NCBI RefSeq assembly: GCF_000227685.2
Contig: NZ_CP007029.1
Location: 3,136,501 to 3,200,500 of the forward strand
DNA: 64,000 nt
Origin: Thioalkalivibrio paradoxus ARh 1
Lineage (GTDB): Bacteria > Pseudomonadota > Gammaproteobacteria > Ectothiorhodospirales > Ectothiorhodospiraceae
Direction: 5' to 3'
This document shows, in pieces, positions 37,270-46,414 of the stretch; position 1 is the first letter of the stretch; the number at the start of each line of letters is the position of its first letter. Both the position numbers and the translations under genes were made by a program. Under the pieces are notes generated by a model. The model saw only the letters and a program-made list of their open reading frames with translations, was not told the origin of the DNA and did not search any database.

Positions 37270-37653
37270 TCAGGCACCCCCGTTGCCGGCCGCCTGCTGC
37301 TGCCGCCGGATGTCCTCGTGCACCTGCGCCATATCCAGCTCGCGTGCCTTGCCGAGCACATCTTCGAGCTGGGTTGCGCTGAGCATTCCGGGCTGCGAGA
37401 AGATGATCACCTGTTCGCGGAAGATCATCAGCGTCGGAATCGAGCGGATCTGGAACGCGCCGGCCAGCGCCTGTTGCTCCTCGGTATTGACCTTCGCGAA
37501 CACGACGTCCGGGTAGTTGTCCGAGGCCGCCTCGAAGATCGGCGCGAACGAACGGCAGGGGGCACACCACGGCGCCCAGAAATCGACGATGACGATATCG
37601 TTCCCGGTTACGGTGGATTCGAAGTTTTCCTGGGTGAGTTCCTGGACGGCCAT
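37270..37653 (-). CDS. Thioredoxin
   Basis: Thiol-disulfide reductase of 127 residues with active site WCAPC (Cys30, Cys33) and the cis-proline loop SIPTLMIF. The CAPC dipeptide differs from the CGPC of classical TrxA. The C-terminal 20 residues (DMAQVHEDIRRQQQ...) extend beyond the usual 105-110-residue fold. No signal peptide, so cytoplasmic. AGGAG precedes the ATG with good spacing. Confidence 0.93.
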   Translation of the reverse strand: MAVQELTQENFESTVTGNDIVIVDFWAPWCAPCRSFAPIFEAASDNYPDVVFAKVNTEEQQALAGAFQIRSIPTLMIFREQVIIFSQPGMLSATQLEDVLGKARELDMAQVHEDIRRQQQAAGNGGA

Positions 37654-37705
37654 GCGAAGCTCCTGTTGAAGTTAGTGCGGACGATACCAGCAGACACCCG
37701 CGATG

Positions 37706-38290
37706 TCAGGGATCCGGTGCTGCGAGCATGGCTGCGCGCAGCCGCCGCAGGCGCTCGAGCGGATCGTCCTGTTCCAGCAGCGACTGCTTGGTGTCGAGTC
37801 CCAGCGGCAACAGCTCGATCAGGCGTCCGGCCACCCAGGCCGAATCCTGCAGCCGGCGTTCGAGGTGAGACCAGGGTGTTCCGAGCTGATCGAGCAGCCG
37901 CTCGAGCAAGCCCGCCAGCGACGCGTACTCGAGCGGCAGATCCAGCGCAGGCCATTCGGGGACCGGTTCGATGTCGCCGACGATCAGCCCGTCGGGCCGC
38001 CGCTGGTAATCCAGGATCCGCACCCGCTCGCGACCACAGGCGAGAATGCCGAGCAATCCGTCCGGACGCTGCTCCCAGTCGATGATCTCGGCACGGGTAC
38101 CGAGGGCCGCGAACTCCACGGCCGGCGACGTCTCGCTGCCCTGCCCGATCCGAACCACCACGAAGCCGCCACCGTCGCCGCGCATACACTCCCGCACCAT
38201 GTCGATATAGCGTGTCTCGAAAATGCGCAGCGGCAGCAGCCCATCGGGAAACAGCACGGTATTGAGCGGGAAAACGGGCAGGGTCTTCAT
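37706..38290 (-). CDS. LON substrate-binding-domain protein (no protease domain)
   Basis: Stand-alone relative of the N-terminal domain of Lon protease, 194 residues: LPVFPLNTVLFPDGLLPLRIFETRYIDMVREC, then LGTRAEIIDWEQRPDGLLGILACGRERVRIL. There is no ATPase or protease domain. Such proteins are widespread in proteobacteria; their role is unknown. The ATG at 38288-38290 overlaps the ubiX stop as ATGA, giving the family-typical MKTLPVFPL start. Confidence 0.9.
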   Translation of the reverse strand: MKTLPVFPLNTVLFPDGLLPLRIFETRYIDMVRECMRGDGGGFVVVRIGQGSETSPAVEFAALGTRAEIIDWEQRPDGLLGILACGRERVRILDYQRRPDGLIVGDIEPVPEWPALDLPLEYASLAGLLERLLDQLGTPWSHLERRLQDSAWVAGRLIELLPLGLDTKQSLLEQDDPLERLRRLRAAMLAAPDP

Positions 38291-38916
38291 GCGTCCTCCG
38301 CCGCCGGTGGCGGTCCGCCCCAACGCGGCACGAGATCGTGGGCAACGCCGAGATGGTCCAGGATCCGGGCCACCATGAAGTCCACGAGGTCATCCAGCGT
38401 CCGTGGACGATGATAAAAGGCGGGATTGGCGGGCATGATCACCGCGCCCATCCGGGCCAACTGCAGCATGTTGCGCAGATGCACCTCGGAAAAGGGCGTC
38501 TCGCGCACCACCAGCACGAGCTGCCGGCGTTCCTTCAGCACCACGTCGGCAGCGCGCTCGATCAGGCTGCGCGACGCGCCGGTCGCCACCGCCGACAGCG
38601 TCGCGGTGGAACAGGGGCAGACGACCATCGCTCTCGGTACCGCCGATCCGCTGGCGACCGGAGCCGTCCACTGCTCCGGGCCGTAACAGCGGATCTGCCC
38701 GTCCGTGGCGCCGAAGCGGTCCTGGAAATAGCGCGCGATCTCCGCCGGTCGGCCAGGGACCGAGAGGTCGGTCTCCAGACCCAGCACCACCTGCGCGGGC
38801 CGCGACAGCATCAGGTGCACGCCGGTTCCCGCCTGCACCAGACACTCCAGCAGGCGGATCCCGTACTGGGCGCCCGAGGCCCCGGTCAGCGCCAGCGCGA
38901 CTTCATCGGCCGCCAT
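38287..38916 (-). CDS. ubiX: UbiX, flavin prenyltransferase
   Basis: Makes prenylated FMN, the cofactor of the decarboxylase UbiD in ubiquinone biosynthesis. The 209 residues show LALTGASGAQYGIRLLE, the FMN-phosphate-binding CPCSTATLSAVATGASRSLIERAADVVLKERRQLVLV block and ETPFSEVHLRNMLQLARMGAVIMPANPAFYHRP. The ATG at 38914-38916 follows GGGAGAA and overlaps the mpl end by 14 bp. ubiD is not in the window. Confidence 0.95.
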   Translation of the reverse strand: MAADEVALALTGASGAQYGIRLLECLVQAGTGVHLMLSRPAQVVLGLETDLSVPGRPAEIARYFQDRFGATDGQIRCYGPEQWTAPVASGSAVPRAMVVCPCSTATLSAVATGASRSLIERAADVVLKERRQLVLVVRETPFSEVHLRNMLQLARMGAVIMPANPAFYHRPRTLDDLVDFMVARILDHLGVAHDLVPRWGGPPPAAEDA

Positions 38917-40282
38917 CCCATTTCTCCCGCAGCTGCTGCAGCAGGGCGTCGTGGAATCCACCGAAGCCCCCGTTGCTCATGACCACCACCGAATCGCCCG
39001 GGCGCGCCCCGGCCGCCACCGCCGCCACGAGTTCCGGAACCCGCGCGCCGATCACCAGGCGCTCGCCCAGTTCGCCGCGCAGCCGCCGCGGCGACCAGTC
39101 GAGCGTCTCCGGCCACAGCAGGTACACCCCGTCGGCCTGCGCCAGCGAGGCGCCCAGCGTATCCGCATGCACGCCCATGCGCATGGTATTGGACCGGGGT
39201 TCCAGCGCAACCAGCAGCCGCCCGCCTCCGCCCGCTGCCCGCAGCCCGGCCAGCGTCAGCCGGATCGCGGTCGGGTGATGGGCGAAGTCGTCGATCACGC
39301 GGATCCCGGCGACCTCGCCGCGCAGTTCCTGCCGCCGCCGCACCCCGGTGAAACCGGCGAGCAGCGCCACGCCCTGCTCCAGCGCGACGCCGGCGTGCCG
39401 GGCCGCCCCCAACGCGGCCAGCGCATTCGCGACGTTGTGTTCCCCGGAAAGCGCCCAGCGCACCTCGCCCACCGGGCGCCCGCGCTCCAGCACCTCGAAC
39501 GACGACGCCTGCGCATCGAGCGGACGGGCACCCAGATCCGGCGCGGAGCCGCCGCCGAAGCGCTGCACCGGCGTCCAGCAGCCCTGCTCGAGCACCTGCT
39601 CGAGCGCCGGGTCGCCGGCGTTGGCCAGGACCAGGCCCTGACCCGGGACGGTGCGCAACAGATGGTGGAACTGGCGCTGGATCGCCGCCAGATCGGGGTA
39701 GATGTCCGCGTGATCGTACTCCAGGTTGTTCAGCACCAGCGTCCGCGGACGGTAGTGCACGAACTTCGCGCGTTTGTCGAAGAACGCGCAGTCGTACTCG
39801 TCGGCTTCGATCACGAAGAACGGGCCGGAACCCAGCCGCGCGGACACCCCGAAATCTCGGGGCACCCCGCCGATCAGGAAGCCCGGGTCGAAGCCGGCCC
39901 GGTCGAGCAGGAAGGCGAGCATGCTCGACGTCGTCGTCTTCCCGTGCGTGCCCGCAACCGCCAGCACCCAGCGGCCCTGCAGAATCCGTTCGGCCAGCCA
40001 CTGCGGCCCCGACGTGTACGCCAGCCCGCGATCCAGCATCGCCTCGACGACGGGCATCCCCCGCCGCATCACGTTCCCCACGACGATCCGGGTATCGCCG
40101 GGGAGGTCCTCGGGCCGATAGCCCTCGCGAAACGGGATGCCGGCCTGCCGCAACTGGCCATCCATCGGCGGGTACAGATTCTCGTCGACCCCGGATACCG
40201 GTATCCCCGCGGCCGCCGCCAGTTGGGCCAACCCGCCCATGAACGTGCCGCCGATCCCCAACACATGAATCGGGCCACTCAT
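38903..40282 (-). CDS. mpl: Mpl, murein tripeptide ligase
   Basis: Cytoplasmic Mur-ligase-family enzyme that joins recycled tripeptide Ala-Glu-Dap directly to UDP-MurNAc, re-using cell-wall peptide. The 459 residues contain HVLGIGGTFMGGLAQLA, ATP loop AGTHGKTTTSSM, the FVIEADEYDCAFFDKRAKF motif that distinguishes Mpl from MurC, and the DFAHHPTAI segment. It overlaps the membrane-protein gene upstream as ATGA. Confidence 0.95.
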   Translation of the reverse strand: MSGPIHVLGIGGTFMGGLAQLAAAAGIPVSGVDENLYPPMDGQLRQAGIPFREGYRPEDLPGDTRIVVGNVMRRGMPVVEAMLDRGLAYTSGPQWLAERILQGRWVLAVAGTHGKTTTSSMLAFLLDRAGFDPGFLIGGVPRDFGVSARLGSGPFFVIEADEYDCAFFDKRAKFVHYRPRTLVLNNLEYDHADIYPDLAAIQRQFHHLLRTVPGQGLVLANAGDPALEQVLEQGCWTPVQRFGGGSAPDLGARPLDAQASSFEVLERGRPVGEVRWALSGEHNVANALAALGAARHAGVALEQGVALLAGFTGVRRRQELRGEVAGIRVIDDFAHHPTAIRLTLAGLRAAGGGGRLLVALEPRSNTMRMGVHADTLGASLAQADGVYLLWPETLDWSPRRLRGELGERLVIGARVPELVAAVAAGARPGDSVVVMSNGGFGGFHDALLQQLREKWDGGR

Positions 40283-40803
40283 GCGCTGGCGATCCCGAGC
40301 GCAAACTGGGTGACCACGCTGGAGAGAATCAGGAAACCAAGCGCGATCGCGACCCCGGTCATGCGCGACCCCAGGTTCAACGCCTGCTGCAGGATGTGGC
40401 CGAAAACCAGCAACAGCCAGACCACCAGCGCCAGGTAGGCCACCATCCCCGCGGGCGATACCTGCTCGGCCTCGAAATCGGGGGGAAACAGCCAGAGCAG
40501 GCCACTCATCACCAGCCCCAGCAGCGCGCTGACGCCCACCATCGCGGTATAGGTCTGCAGCCAGCGGCCGGTAAGACCCTGGAGGCCCAGCACGGTCAGC
40601 ACGAACAGGTAGAGCAGTGCGAGATCCAGCGCGCTCAGAAACACGCTGGCGGGGAAGCCATGCAGCGGCGCCGCGACGAGGATACCGGAGACGATCGAGG
40701 CCCCCATCCAGAACACCAGCACCCCATGGTCTGACGGCAGGTTCTGCGGGCCGCCGCGCAGGCGCAGGATGTCCAGCATCGGCGCCAGGGTTGCCAGGCT
40801 CAT
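40279..40803 (-). CDS. Unknown inner-membrane protein between mlaA and mpl
   Basis: A 174-residue protein with about five predicted hydrophobic segments (VFWMGASIVSGILVAAP, LDLALLYLFVLTVLGL, MVGVSALLGLVMSGLLWLF, MVAYLALVVWLLLVFGHIL, GVAIALGFLILSSVVTQFAL) and short loops. I recognise no family; the topology vaguely resembles Yip1-type membrane proteins. It overlaps mlaA upstream and mpl downstream by 4 bp each, so it is almost certainly co-translated with an outer-membrane lipid transport lipoprotein and a peptidoglycan recycling enzyme. A role in the envelope is plausible but unproven. Confidence 0.8.
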   Translation of the reverse strand: MSLATLAPMLDILRLRGGPQNLPSDHGVLVFWMGASIVSGILVAAPLHGFPASVFLSALDLALLYLFVLTVLGLQGLTGRWLQTYTAMVGVSALLGLVMSGLLWLFPPDFEAEQVSPAGMVAYLALVVWLLLVFGHILQQALNLGSRMTGVAIALGFLILSSVVTQFALGIASA

Positions 40804-41594
40804 TGCGTGGGATGCTCCCGTTCCAGTGCCTCCAGCATTTCCAGTTCCTCGAGGGCGTCGAGTTCATCGAGCCAGGCGTCGTCGTTGTCGATCTCGCCGT
40901 CGCGGACCAGGAATTCCCGGCGCTGCAGCCAGAAGTCGCGCAACGCCACGTAACGGTCGTCGGAGATCGTCGCCAGCACCGCCTCGGTGGAAAGCAGCCC
41001 TGCCCGCACATGCACCAGGTCGAGCGCTGCGAGCGCGAGCACCGTGTCCGGATGATCCGAATACACAAACCGGGCAGGGTGCGTGTAAACGTCGACCACC
41101 CGCGCCGGTGCGTCGCGAACGGTGCTGGGCCCCAGGAACGGAATCTGCAGATAGGGACCCGCGGGCACCCCCCAGTGCCCCAGCGTCTGGCCGAAGTCCT
41201 CGTTGTTCTTGGCCAGGCCCATCGGGCTGGCGACATCGAACACCCCGAACACCCCGAACGTGGTGTTGAACATCAGGCGCGACGCATCGGACGCGGCATT
41301 GTGAAACTTGCCCTGCAGCAGGCTGTTGAACAGCACCACCACGTCGCCGAGATTCGAGAAAAAGTTTCCGACGCCGCTGCGCACCGGCTGGGGTAGTTCC
41401 TGGTAGGTCTCCGCGGCTGGCTTCAGCACGGTCCGGTCGAAACCGTCATTGAACGCAAACATCGCGCGGTTGTAGCGTTCGAACGGATCGGAAGGATGCC
41501 GGTCCTCGGCCGGGACGCTGGCACAGCCGGCCAGCGCCGCGCCGAGCAGCACCGCCGCAGCGAGAACGGGAGAACGGTGCAATACTGGCTTCAT
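40800..41594 (-). CDS. mlaA: MlaA (VacJ), outer-membrane phospholipid retrieval lipoprotein
   Basis: Outer-membrane lipoprotein that removes misplaced phospholipids from the outer leaflet and passes them to MlaC. The 264 residues have a lipoprotein signal with lipobox LAGC, then DPFERYNRAMFAFNDGFDRTVLKPAAETYQELPQPVRSGVGNFFSNL, and GPYLQIPFLGPSTVRDA, all family hallmarks. The C-terminus is a Glu/Asp-rich tail. It lies 16 kb from mlaFEDCB, as is usual for mlaA, and starts a three-gene unit with the unknown membrane protein and mpl. Confidence 0.95.
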   Translation of the reverse strand: MKPVLHRSPVLAAAVLLGAALAGCASVPAEDRHPSDPFERYNRAMFAFNDGFDRTVLKPAAETYQELPQPVRSGVGNFFSNLGDVVVLFNSLLQGKFHNAASDASRLMFNTTFGVFGVFDVASPMGLAKNNEDFGQTLGHWGVPAGPYLQIPFLGPSTVRDAPARVVDVYTHPARFVYSDHPDTVLALAALDLVHVRAGLLSTEAVLATISDDRYVALRDFWLQRREFLVRDGEIDNDDAWLDELDALEELEMLEALEREHPTQ

Positions 41595-41675
41595 GGGTGC
41601 CTTCGATGGGTTCCGGGCTGCCGGCCGGGTCCGCCGGCCACTCGGCGGCGCCGTGAACCCTGGTTCATCAGTGGA

Positions 41676-42902
41676 TCAAAGCGGGCTGCGGTTCCGGCCG
41701 GCGGCGATGCGCAAGCGCAACGCGTTGAGCTTGATGAAGCCCGCGGCGTCTTTCTGGTCGAACGCGCCGGCGTCGTCCTCGAAGGTCGCGATCGCGTCGT
41801 CGAACAGGCTGTCGCTCTCGGAGCGCCGGCCCGCCACGATCACGTTGCCCTTGTACAGGCGCAGGCGCACGCTGCCGTTCACAACCGACTGGGTCTGGTC
41901 GATCGCTGCCTGCAGCATCCGCCGCTCCGGGCTCCACCAGTAGCCGTTGTAGATCAGACTCGCGTAGCGCGGCATCAGCTCGTCCTTCAGATGCGCGACC
42001 TCGCGGTCCAGCGTCAGCGATTCCAGTGCCCGGCGGGCCTTCAGCAGGATCGTTCCGCCCGGGGTTTCGTAGCAGCCGCGCGACTTCATGCCCACGTAGC
42101 GGTTCTCGACCAGATCCAAGCGCCCGACACCGTTCTCGCCGCCGACCCGGTTCAGTTCCGCCAGCAGCTGTGCCGGGGTCAGCGGAGCACCGTTCAGCGT
42201 GACCGGATCGCCGCGTTCGAACCCGATTTCGAGCAACGTCGACGCGTCCGGCGCATTCTCGGGCGACACCGTCCAGCGCCACATGTCTTCCTCGGCCTCG
42301 GTCCAGGGGTCCTCGAGCGGACCGCCTTCGTAGGAAATGTGCAGCAGGTTCGCGTCCATCGAGTACGGCGACTTCTTGCCCTGCTTCGCGAAGTCCACCG
42401 GAATGCCGTGCCGCTCGGCGTAGGCCATCAGCCGCTCGCGCGAGGTCAGGTCCCACTCGCGCCAGGGTGCGATCACCTGGATCCCCGGCTTCAACGCGTA
42501 GGCGCCCAGCTCGAAACGGACCTGGTCGTTGCCCTTGCCGGTCGCACCGTGCGCGATCGCGTCGGCGCCGGTTTCGTTCGCGATCTCGACCATCCGGCGC
42601 GCGATCAGCGGCCGGGCGATCGAGGTGCCGAGCAGGTACTCACCCTCGTACAGCGTGTTGGCCCGGAACATCGGGAACACGTAGTCGCGCACGAATTCCT
42701 CGCGCAGATCCTCGATGAAGATCCGCTCGACCCCCATCGCCTCGGCCTTCGCCCGCGCCGGCTCGACTTCCTCGCCCTGGCCGAGGTCGGCAGTGAAGGT
42801 GATCACCTCGCAGCCGTAGGTTTCCTGCAGCCACTTCAGGATCACCGAGGTGTCCAATCCACCCGAGTAGGCCAACACCACCCGGGAAACATTCGTGCTC
42901 AT
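41676..42902 (-). CDS. argG: ArgG, argininosuccinate synthase
   Basis: Joins citrulline and aspartate with ATP in arginine synthesis. The 408 residues begin with the N-type ATP pyrophosphatase loop [15 protein letters not shown] and include [31 protein letters not shown] and [17 protein letters not shown]. The ATG at 42900-42902 follows AAGGA. It is monocistronic on the minus strand, followed by a GC-rich gap before mlaA. Regulation by ArgR cannot be judged from the upstream sequence. Confidence 0.97.
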   Translation of the reverse strand: MSTNVSRVVLAYSGGLDTSVILKWLQETYGCEVITFTADLGQGEEVEPARAKAEAMGVERIFIEDLREEFVRDYVFPMFRANTLYEGEYLLGTSIARPLIARRMVEIANETGADAIAHGATGKGNDQVRFELGAYALKPGIQVIAPWREWDLTSRERLMAYAERHGIPVDFAKQGKKSPYSMDANLLHISYEGGPLEDPWTEAEEDMWRWTVSPENAPDASTLLEIGFERGDPVTLNGAPLTPAQLLAELNRVGGENGVGRLDLVENRYVGMKSRGCYETPGGTILLKARRALESLTLDREVAHLKDELMPRYASLIYNGYWWSPERRMLQAAIDQTQSVVNGSVRLRLYKGNVIVAGRRSESDSLFDDAIATFEDDAGAFDQKDAAGFIKLNALRLRIAAGRNRSPL

Positions 42903-43096
42903 CTATCGATTCCTTATCGGTAAATCGTCAACGACATCGGTCCTGTCTCCACCACGCGGGCAGGCGCCGCCGGAATCTTCCGCCGCTGGATGGCGCACGC
43001 ACTGCCCGTTCCAGCCCTTCGAACCGCCCGCCATGCGGCACCGGCTGCCTACTGTCCCACTGCCTGCGGCGGCATGCAAATGCCCGCCACGGGACG

Positions 43097-43211
43097 GTAG
43101 CGCGGAAGCGCGCAGCGCCCTCCACCGAAGGGCGTCCGGGTGGCATCCAGCCCGTCTGCGGGGCCCCGGCACGGCGCGGCGGATGACGGCCTGCGGCCTC
43201 TTCCGCCCTAC
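43097..43211. repeat. Degenerate REP/BIME repeat, copy D (core only)
   Basis: A decayed relative of copies A-C: the right REP (GGCGGATGACGGCCTGCGGCC...CCGCCCTAC) is intact, the left (GTAGCGCGGAAGCGCGCAGCG) has several changes, and the conserved outer flanks are missing. It lies in the 354-bp gap 42903-43256 between lpdA and argG, which otherwise holds the argG leader and a hairpin but no gene. Confidence 0.65.
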
Positions 43212-43231
43212 CGCGCCGCTCCCAACCGGCT

Positions 43232-43255
43232 CCCGGCCTGGCACAACGTGCCGGG
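43232..43255 (-). terminator. Possible terminator hairpin after lpdA
   Basis: Two to four bases after the lpdA stop, the minus strand reads CCCGGCACGTTGTGCCAGG...; GGCAC/GTGCC pair around a 3-nt loop (43240-43252) and CCCGGC/GCCGGG give an alternative outer stem. There is no U-tract, so the structure might instead protect the 3' end. Tentative. Confidence 0.4.
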
Positions 43256-43256
43256 C

Positions 43257-45056
43257 TCAACGCTTGCGCGGCGGCATGATGTCGGTGATCGAGCCGTGCG
43301 CGACCTCGGCGGCGAACGCGACCGTCTCGGACAGCGTCGGGTGCGGATGCACGGTCAGGCCGATGTCTTCCATGTCGGCGCCCATCTCGAGCGCAAGCAT
43401 GGCCTCGCCGATCAGGTCGCCGGCGTTCGGCCCGACGATGCCGGCGCCGATCACCCGGCCGTCGGCGTCGAACAGCAGCTTGGTCATGCCGTCGTCGGCA
43501 CCGAGCGCCAGCGCCCGCCCGGACGCGGCCCAGGGGAACGTACCCTTCGTGTACTCGACGCCGTCGCGCTTCGCGTCGTCCTCGGTCACGCCCATCCAGG
43601 CGACCTCGGGGTGCGTGTAGGCCACCGATGGGATCGCGCGGGCGTCGAAGTGCACCTTGTTGTGCCCGGCGATCACCTCGGCGGCCACCTTGCCCTCGTG
43701 GGTCGCCTTGTGCGCGAGCATCGGCTGGCCGACGATGTCGCCGATCGCGAAAATGTGCTCGACGTTGCTGCGCTGCTGGCTGTCGACTTCGATGAAGCCG
43801 CGGTCGGTCACCTGCACGCCCGCGGCCTCGGCGCCGATCTGCAGGCCGTTCGGGCTGCGCCCGACCGCGACTAGCACCCGATCGAACACGTCCTTCTCCG
43901 GCAGATTTTTGGCCTCGCCCTCGAAACGGACCTCGATTCCGGCCTTGGTGGCCTTGGCCTCGGCGACCTTGCTCTTCAGGAAGATGTTCTCGTAACGCTT
44001 GCGGATCCGCTTCTCGAGCGGGCGCACCAGGTCGCGGTCGGCACCGAGCATCAGGCTGTCGGCGAGTTCGATCACAGTGACCTTGCTGCCGAGCGCGTCG
44101 TAGACGCAGGCCATCTCGAGCCCGATGATGCCGCCACCGACGACCAGCAGGCGCTTCGGGATGTCGGCCAGTTCCAGCGCCCCGGTCGAATCCATCACTC
44201 GCGGGTCGTCCCAGGGGAAGCCGGGCAGGCGTACCGCGCGCGAACCTGCGGCGATGATCGCGTGTTCGAAGCCGATCACCTGCCGGCCGTCGGGGCCTTC
44301 GACCGCGAGCTCGTGGGCCGACGCGAACTGCCCGACGCCCTGCACCACCCGGACCTTGCGCTGCTTCGCGAGGCCTTTCAGGCCCTGCGTCAGCTTGCCG
44401 ACGGTGCCGGCCTTGTACTTGCGCAGCCCGTCGAGGTCGATCTTCGGCTTGCCGAATGCGATGCCGAAATCGGCGAAGCGCTCGGCCTCGTCGATGACCT
44501 CGGCCGCGTGCAGCAAGGCCTTCGACGGGATGCAGCCGACGTTCAGGCAGACGCCGCCGATCTCGGGGTAACGCTCGACCATGATCACGTCGAGCCCCAG
44601 ATCCGCGGCGCGGAAGGCTGCGGTGTAGCCGCCCGGGCCGGACCCCAGCACCAGCACCTGGCACTGCAGGTCGGTGTGGCCGGAATCGGCCTTCGGAGCG
44701 GGTGCCGGCTTACTTCCCGATTCGCCGGACTGCTCCGACGACGCCGCCTGGGCCGCACCGGCACGCCCGTCGTCGTCTCCCGGGGCCGACTCGCCGGCAC
44801 CTGCGGGAGCCTCGCCGGAAACCTCGAGATCCAGAATCGGGTCGCCTTGCGCCACCCGGTCGCCCACCTTCACCTTCAGGGCCTTGACCACCCCGGCCTG
44901 CGGCGCCGGGATGTCCATGCTGGCCTTGTCGGACTCCAGCGTGATCATCGGGTCTTCCGGAGCGATCGTGTCCCCCGGGTGCACCAGCACCTCGATGATC
45001 TCGACATCGTCGAAATCGCCGATGTCCGGGACCTTGATGGTCGTCGTGTTGCTCAT
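43257..45056 (-). CDS. lpdA: Dihydrolipoyl dehydrogenase (E3) with N-terminal lipoyl domain
   Basis: Reoxidises dihydrolipoamide in the pyruvate dehydrogenase complex, using FAD and NAD. The 599-residue product has an extra N-terminal lipoyl domain (lipoyl-lysine Lys44 in ESDKASMD), an Ala/Gly/Pro-rich flexible linker at about residues 80-125, the FAD motif LVLGSGPGGYTAAFRAADLG, the redox pair Cys170/Cys175 (GGVCLNVGCIPSK), an NAD domain (VVGGGIIGLEMA) and the catalytic HPHPTLSE. The lipoyl domain is very similar to that of AceF. It is last in the aceE-aceF-lpdA operon, 26 bp after aceF. Confidence 0.96.
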   Translation of the reverse strand: MSNTTTIKVPDIGDFDDVEIIEVLVHPGDTIAPEDPMITLESDKASMDIPAPQAGVVKALKVKVGDRVAQGDPILDLEVSGEAPAGAGESAPGDDDGRAGAAQAASSEQSGESGSKPAPAPKADSGHTDLQCQVLVLGSGPGGYTAAFRAADLGLDVIMVERYPEIGGVCLNVGCIPSKALLHAAEVIDEAERFADFGIAFGKPKIDLDGLRKYKAGTVGKLTQGLKGLAKQRKVRVVQGVGQFASAHELAVEGPDGRQVIGFEHAIIAAGSRAVRLPGFPWDDPRVMDSTGALELADIPKRLLVVGGGIIGLEMACVYDALGSKVTVIELADSLMLGADRDLVRPLEKRIRKRYENIFLKSKVAEAKATKAGIEVRFEGEAKNLPEKDVFDRVLVAVGRSPNGLQIGAEAAGVQVTDRGFIEVDSQQRSNVEHIFAIGDIVGQPMLAHKATHEGKVAAEVIAGHNKVHFDARAIPSVAYTHPEVAWMGVTEDDAKRDGVEYTKGTFPWAASGRALALGADDGMTKLLFDADGRVIGAGIVGPNAGDLIGEAMLALEMGADMEDIGLTVHPHPTLSETVAFAAEVAHGSITDIMPPRKR

Positions 45057-45082
45057 CCGCGGTCTCCCGTTCGGAGTGGACG

Positions 45083-46378
45083 CTACAGCAGCATGCGGCG
45101 CATGTCGGACAGCAGGCCCGAGAGCGCAGTCGTGAATCGGGCGCCAAGCGCCCCGTCGATCACCCGGTGATCGTAGGACAGCGCGATCGGCAGAATCAGG
45201 CGCGGCTCGAAGGTCTCGCCGTTCCAGACCGGCCGGATCGACGAACGCGAGATGCCGAGAATCGCGACCTCCGGGGCGTTCACGATCGGCGTGAACTGCG
45301 TGCCGCCGATTCCGCCCAGACTGGAGATGGTCAGGCACCCGCCCTGCATGTCGGCGGTTTTCAGCCTGCGCGCCCGGGCCCGCTCGGAGAGATCCATCAG
45401 TTCCCGGGCCAGATCGACCAGGCTCTTGCGGTCGACATCGCGCACCACCGGCACGACCAGACCTTCCGGGGTATCGACCGCGACCCCGAGATGATAGTAC
45501 TGCTTCAGGATCAGGTTCTCTCCGGTCGCGTCCAGCGACGCATTGAAGCGCGGATACTGCTTCAGCGCCGACACCACCGCCTTCATCAGAAACGGAAGGA
45601 AGGTGACTTTCAGCCCCTTTTTCTCGTACTCGGCCTTCAGCGACTTGCGAAAGTCTTCGAGTTCGGTGATGTCCGCCTCGTCGAACTGCGTCACATGCGG
45701 AACGCTCACCCAATTGCGGTGCAGGTTCTTGCCGGTCAGCTTGTTGATCTTGGTCAGCGGCTGGGCCTCGATCGGACCGAACTCGCTGAAGTCGATCTCG
45801 GGCATCGGCTCGACACCCAGCCCGGCCCCCGCGCCCTGGCTCAGCGCACGCTTCACGAAGCCCTGCACATCCTCGCGCAGGATCCGTTTCTTGCGCCCGC
45901 TGCCCTCGACCTTGGCCAGGTCGACTCCCAGCTCCCGGGCGAACCGCCGTACCGCGGGCGAGGCATGGGCCTTGCGGAACGCCTTGTCGTCGGCGATATG
46001 TGCAGTGGGCGACGGGCGCGGGCTGGCGCCACGCGCCGCAGCACCGGCTTTCGGTTCCGGCTTCGGCTCGGCCCGCTCCGGCGGCACCACCTCGGCCTGC
46101 GGCTCGTCGCCGCCGCCCGCGGCGTCGGTCGCGGCCGCCTCGGCCTCCAGGTCGAGGATCGGGTCGCCTTCCGAGACGCGGTCGCCCACCTTCACCTTCA
46201 GGGCCTTGACCACGCCGCCCTGCGGTGACGGGATTTCCATCGACGCCTTGTCCGATTCCAGCGCGATCAACGGATCCTCGGGCGCCACCTGGTCGCCGAC
46301 CCCGACCAATACTTCGATGATCTCGACATCCTTGAAATCGCCGATGTCCGGGACATCCACGGTAACGATCTCGCTCAT
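45083..46378 (-). CDS. aceF: Dihydrolipoamide acetyltransferase (E2) of pyruvate dehydrogenase
   Basis: Core of the pyruvate dehydrogenase complex; transfers the acetyl group to CoA. The 431 residues comprise a single lipoyl domain (Lys44 in ESDKASME), an Ala/Glu/Pro linker, the peripheral-subunit-binding domain (SPAVRRFARELGVDLAKVEGSG... at about 140-180), and a catalytic domain with the SYDHRVIDGA active-site histidine. E. coli AceF has three lipoyl domains; one here, with a further one on E3. It follows aceE by 36 bp. Confidence 0.96.
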   Translation of the reverse strand: MSEIVTVDVPDIGDFKDVEIIEVLVGVGDQVAPEDPLIALESDKASMEIPSPQGGVVKALKVKVGDRVSEGDPILDLEAEAAATDAAGGGDEPQAEVVPPERAEPKPEPKAGAAARGASPRPSPTAHIADDKAFRKAHASPAVRRFARELGVDLAKVEGSGRKKRILREDVQGFVKRALSQGAGAGLGVEPMPEIDFSEFGPIEAQPLTKINKLTGKNLHRNWVSVPHVTQFDEADITELEDFRKSLKAEYEKKGLKVTFLPFLMKAVVSALKQYPRFNASLDATGENLILKQYYHLGVAVDTPEGLVVPVVRDVDRKSLVDLARELMDLSERARARRLKTADMQGGCLTISSLGGIGGTQFTPIVNAPEVAILGISRSSIRPVWNGETFEPRLILPIALSYDHRVIDGALGARFTTALSGLLSDMRRMLL

Positions 46379-46414
46379 TTCAGCTCCTGGCTCGGGAAAA
46401 CGGCAGCCGCCGCA

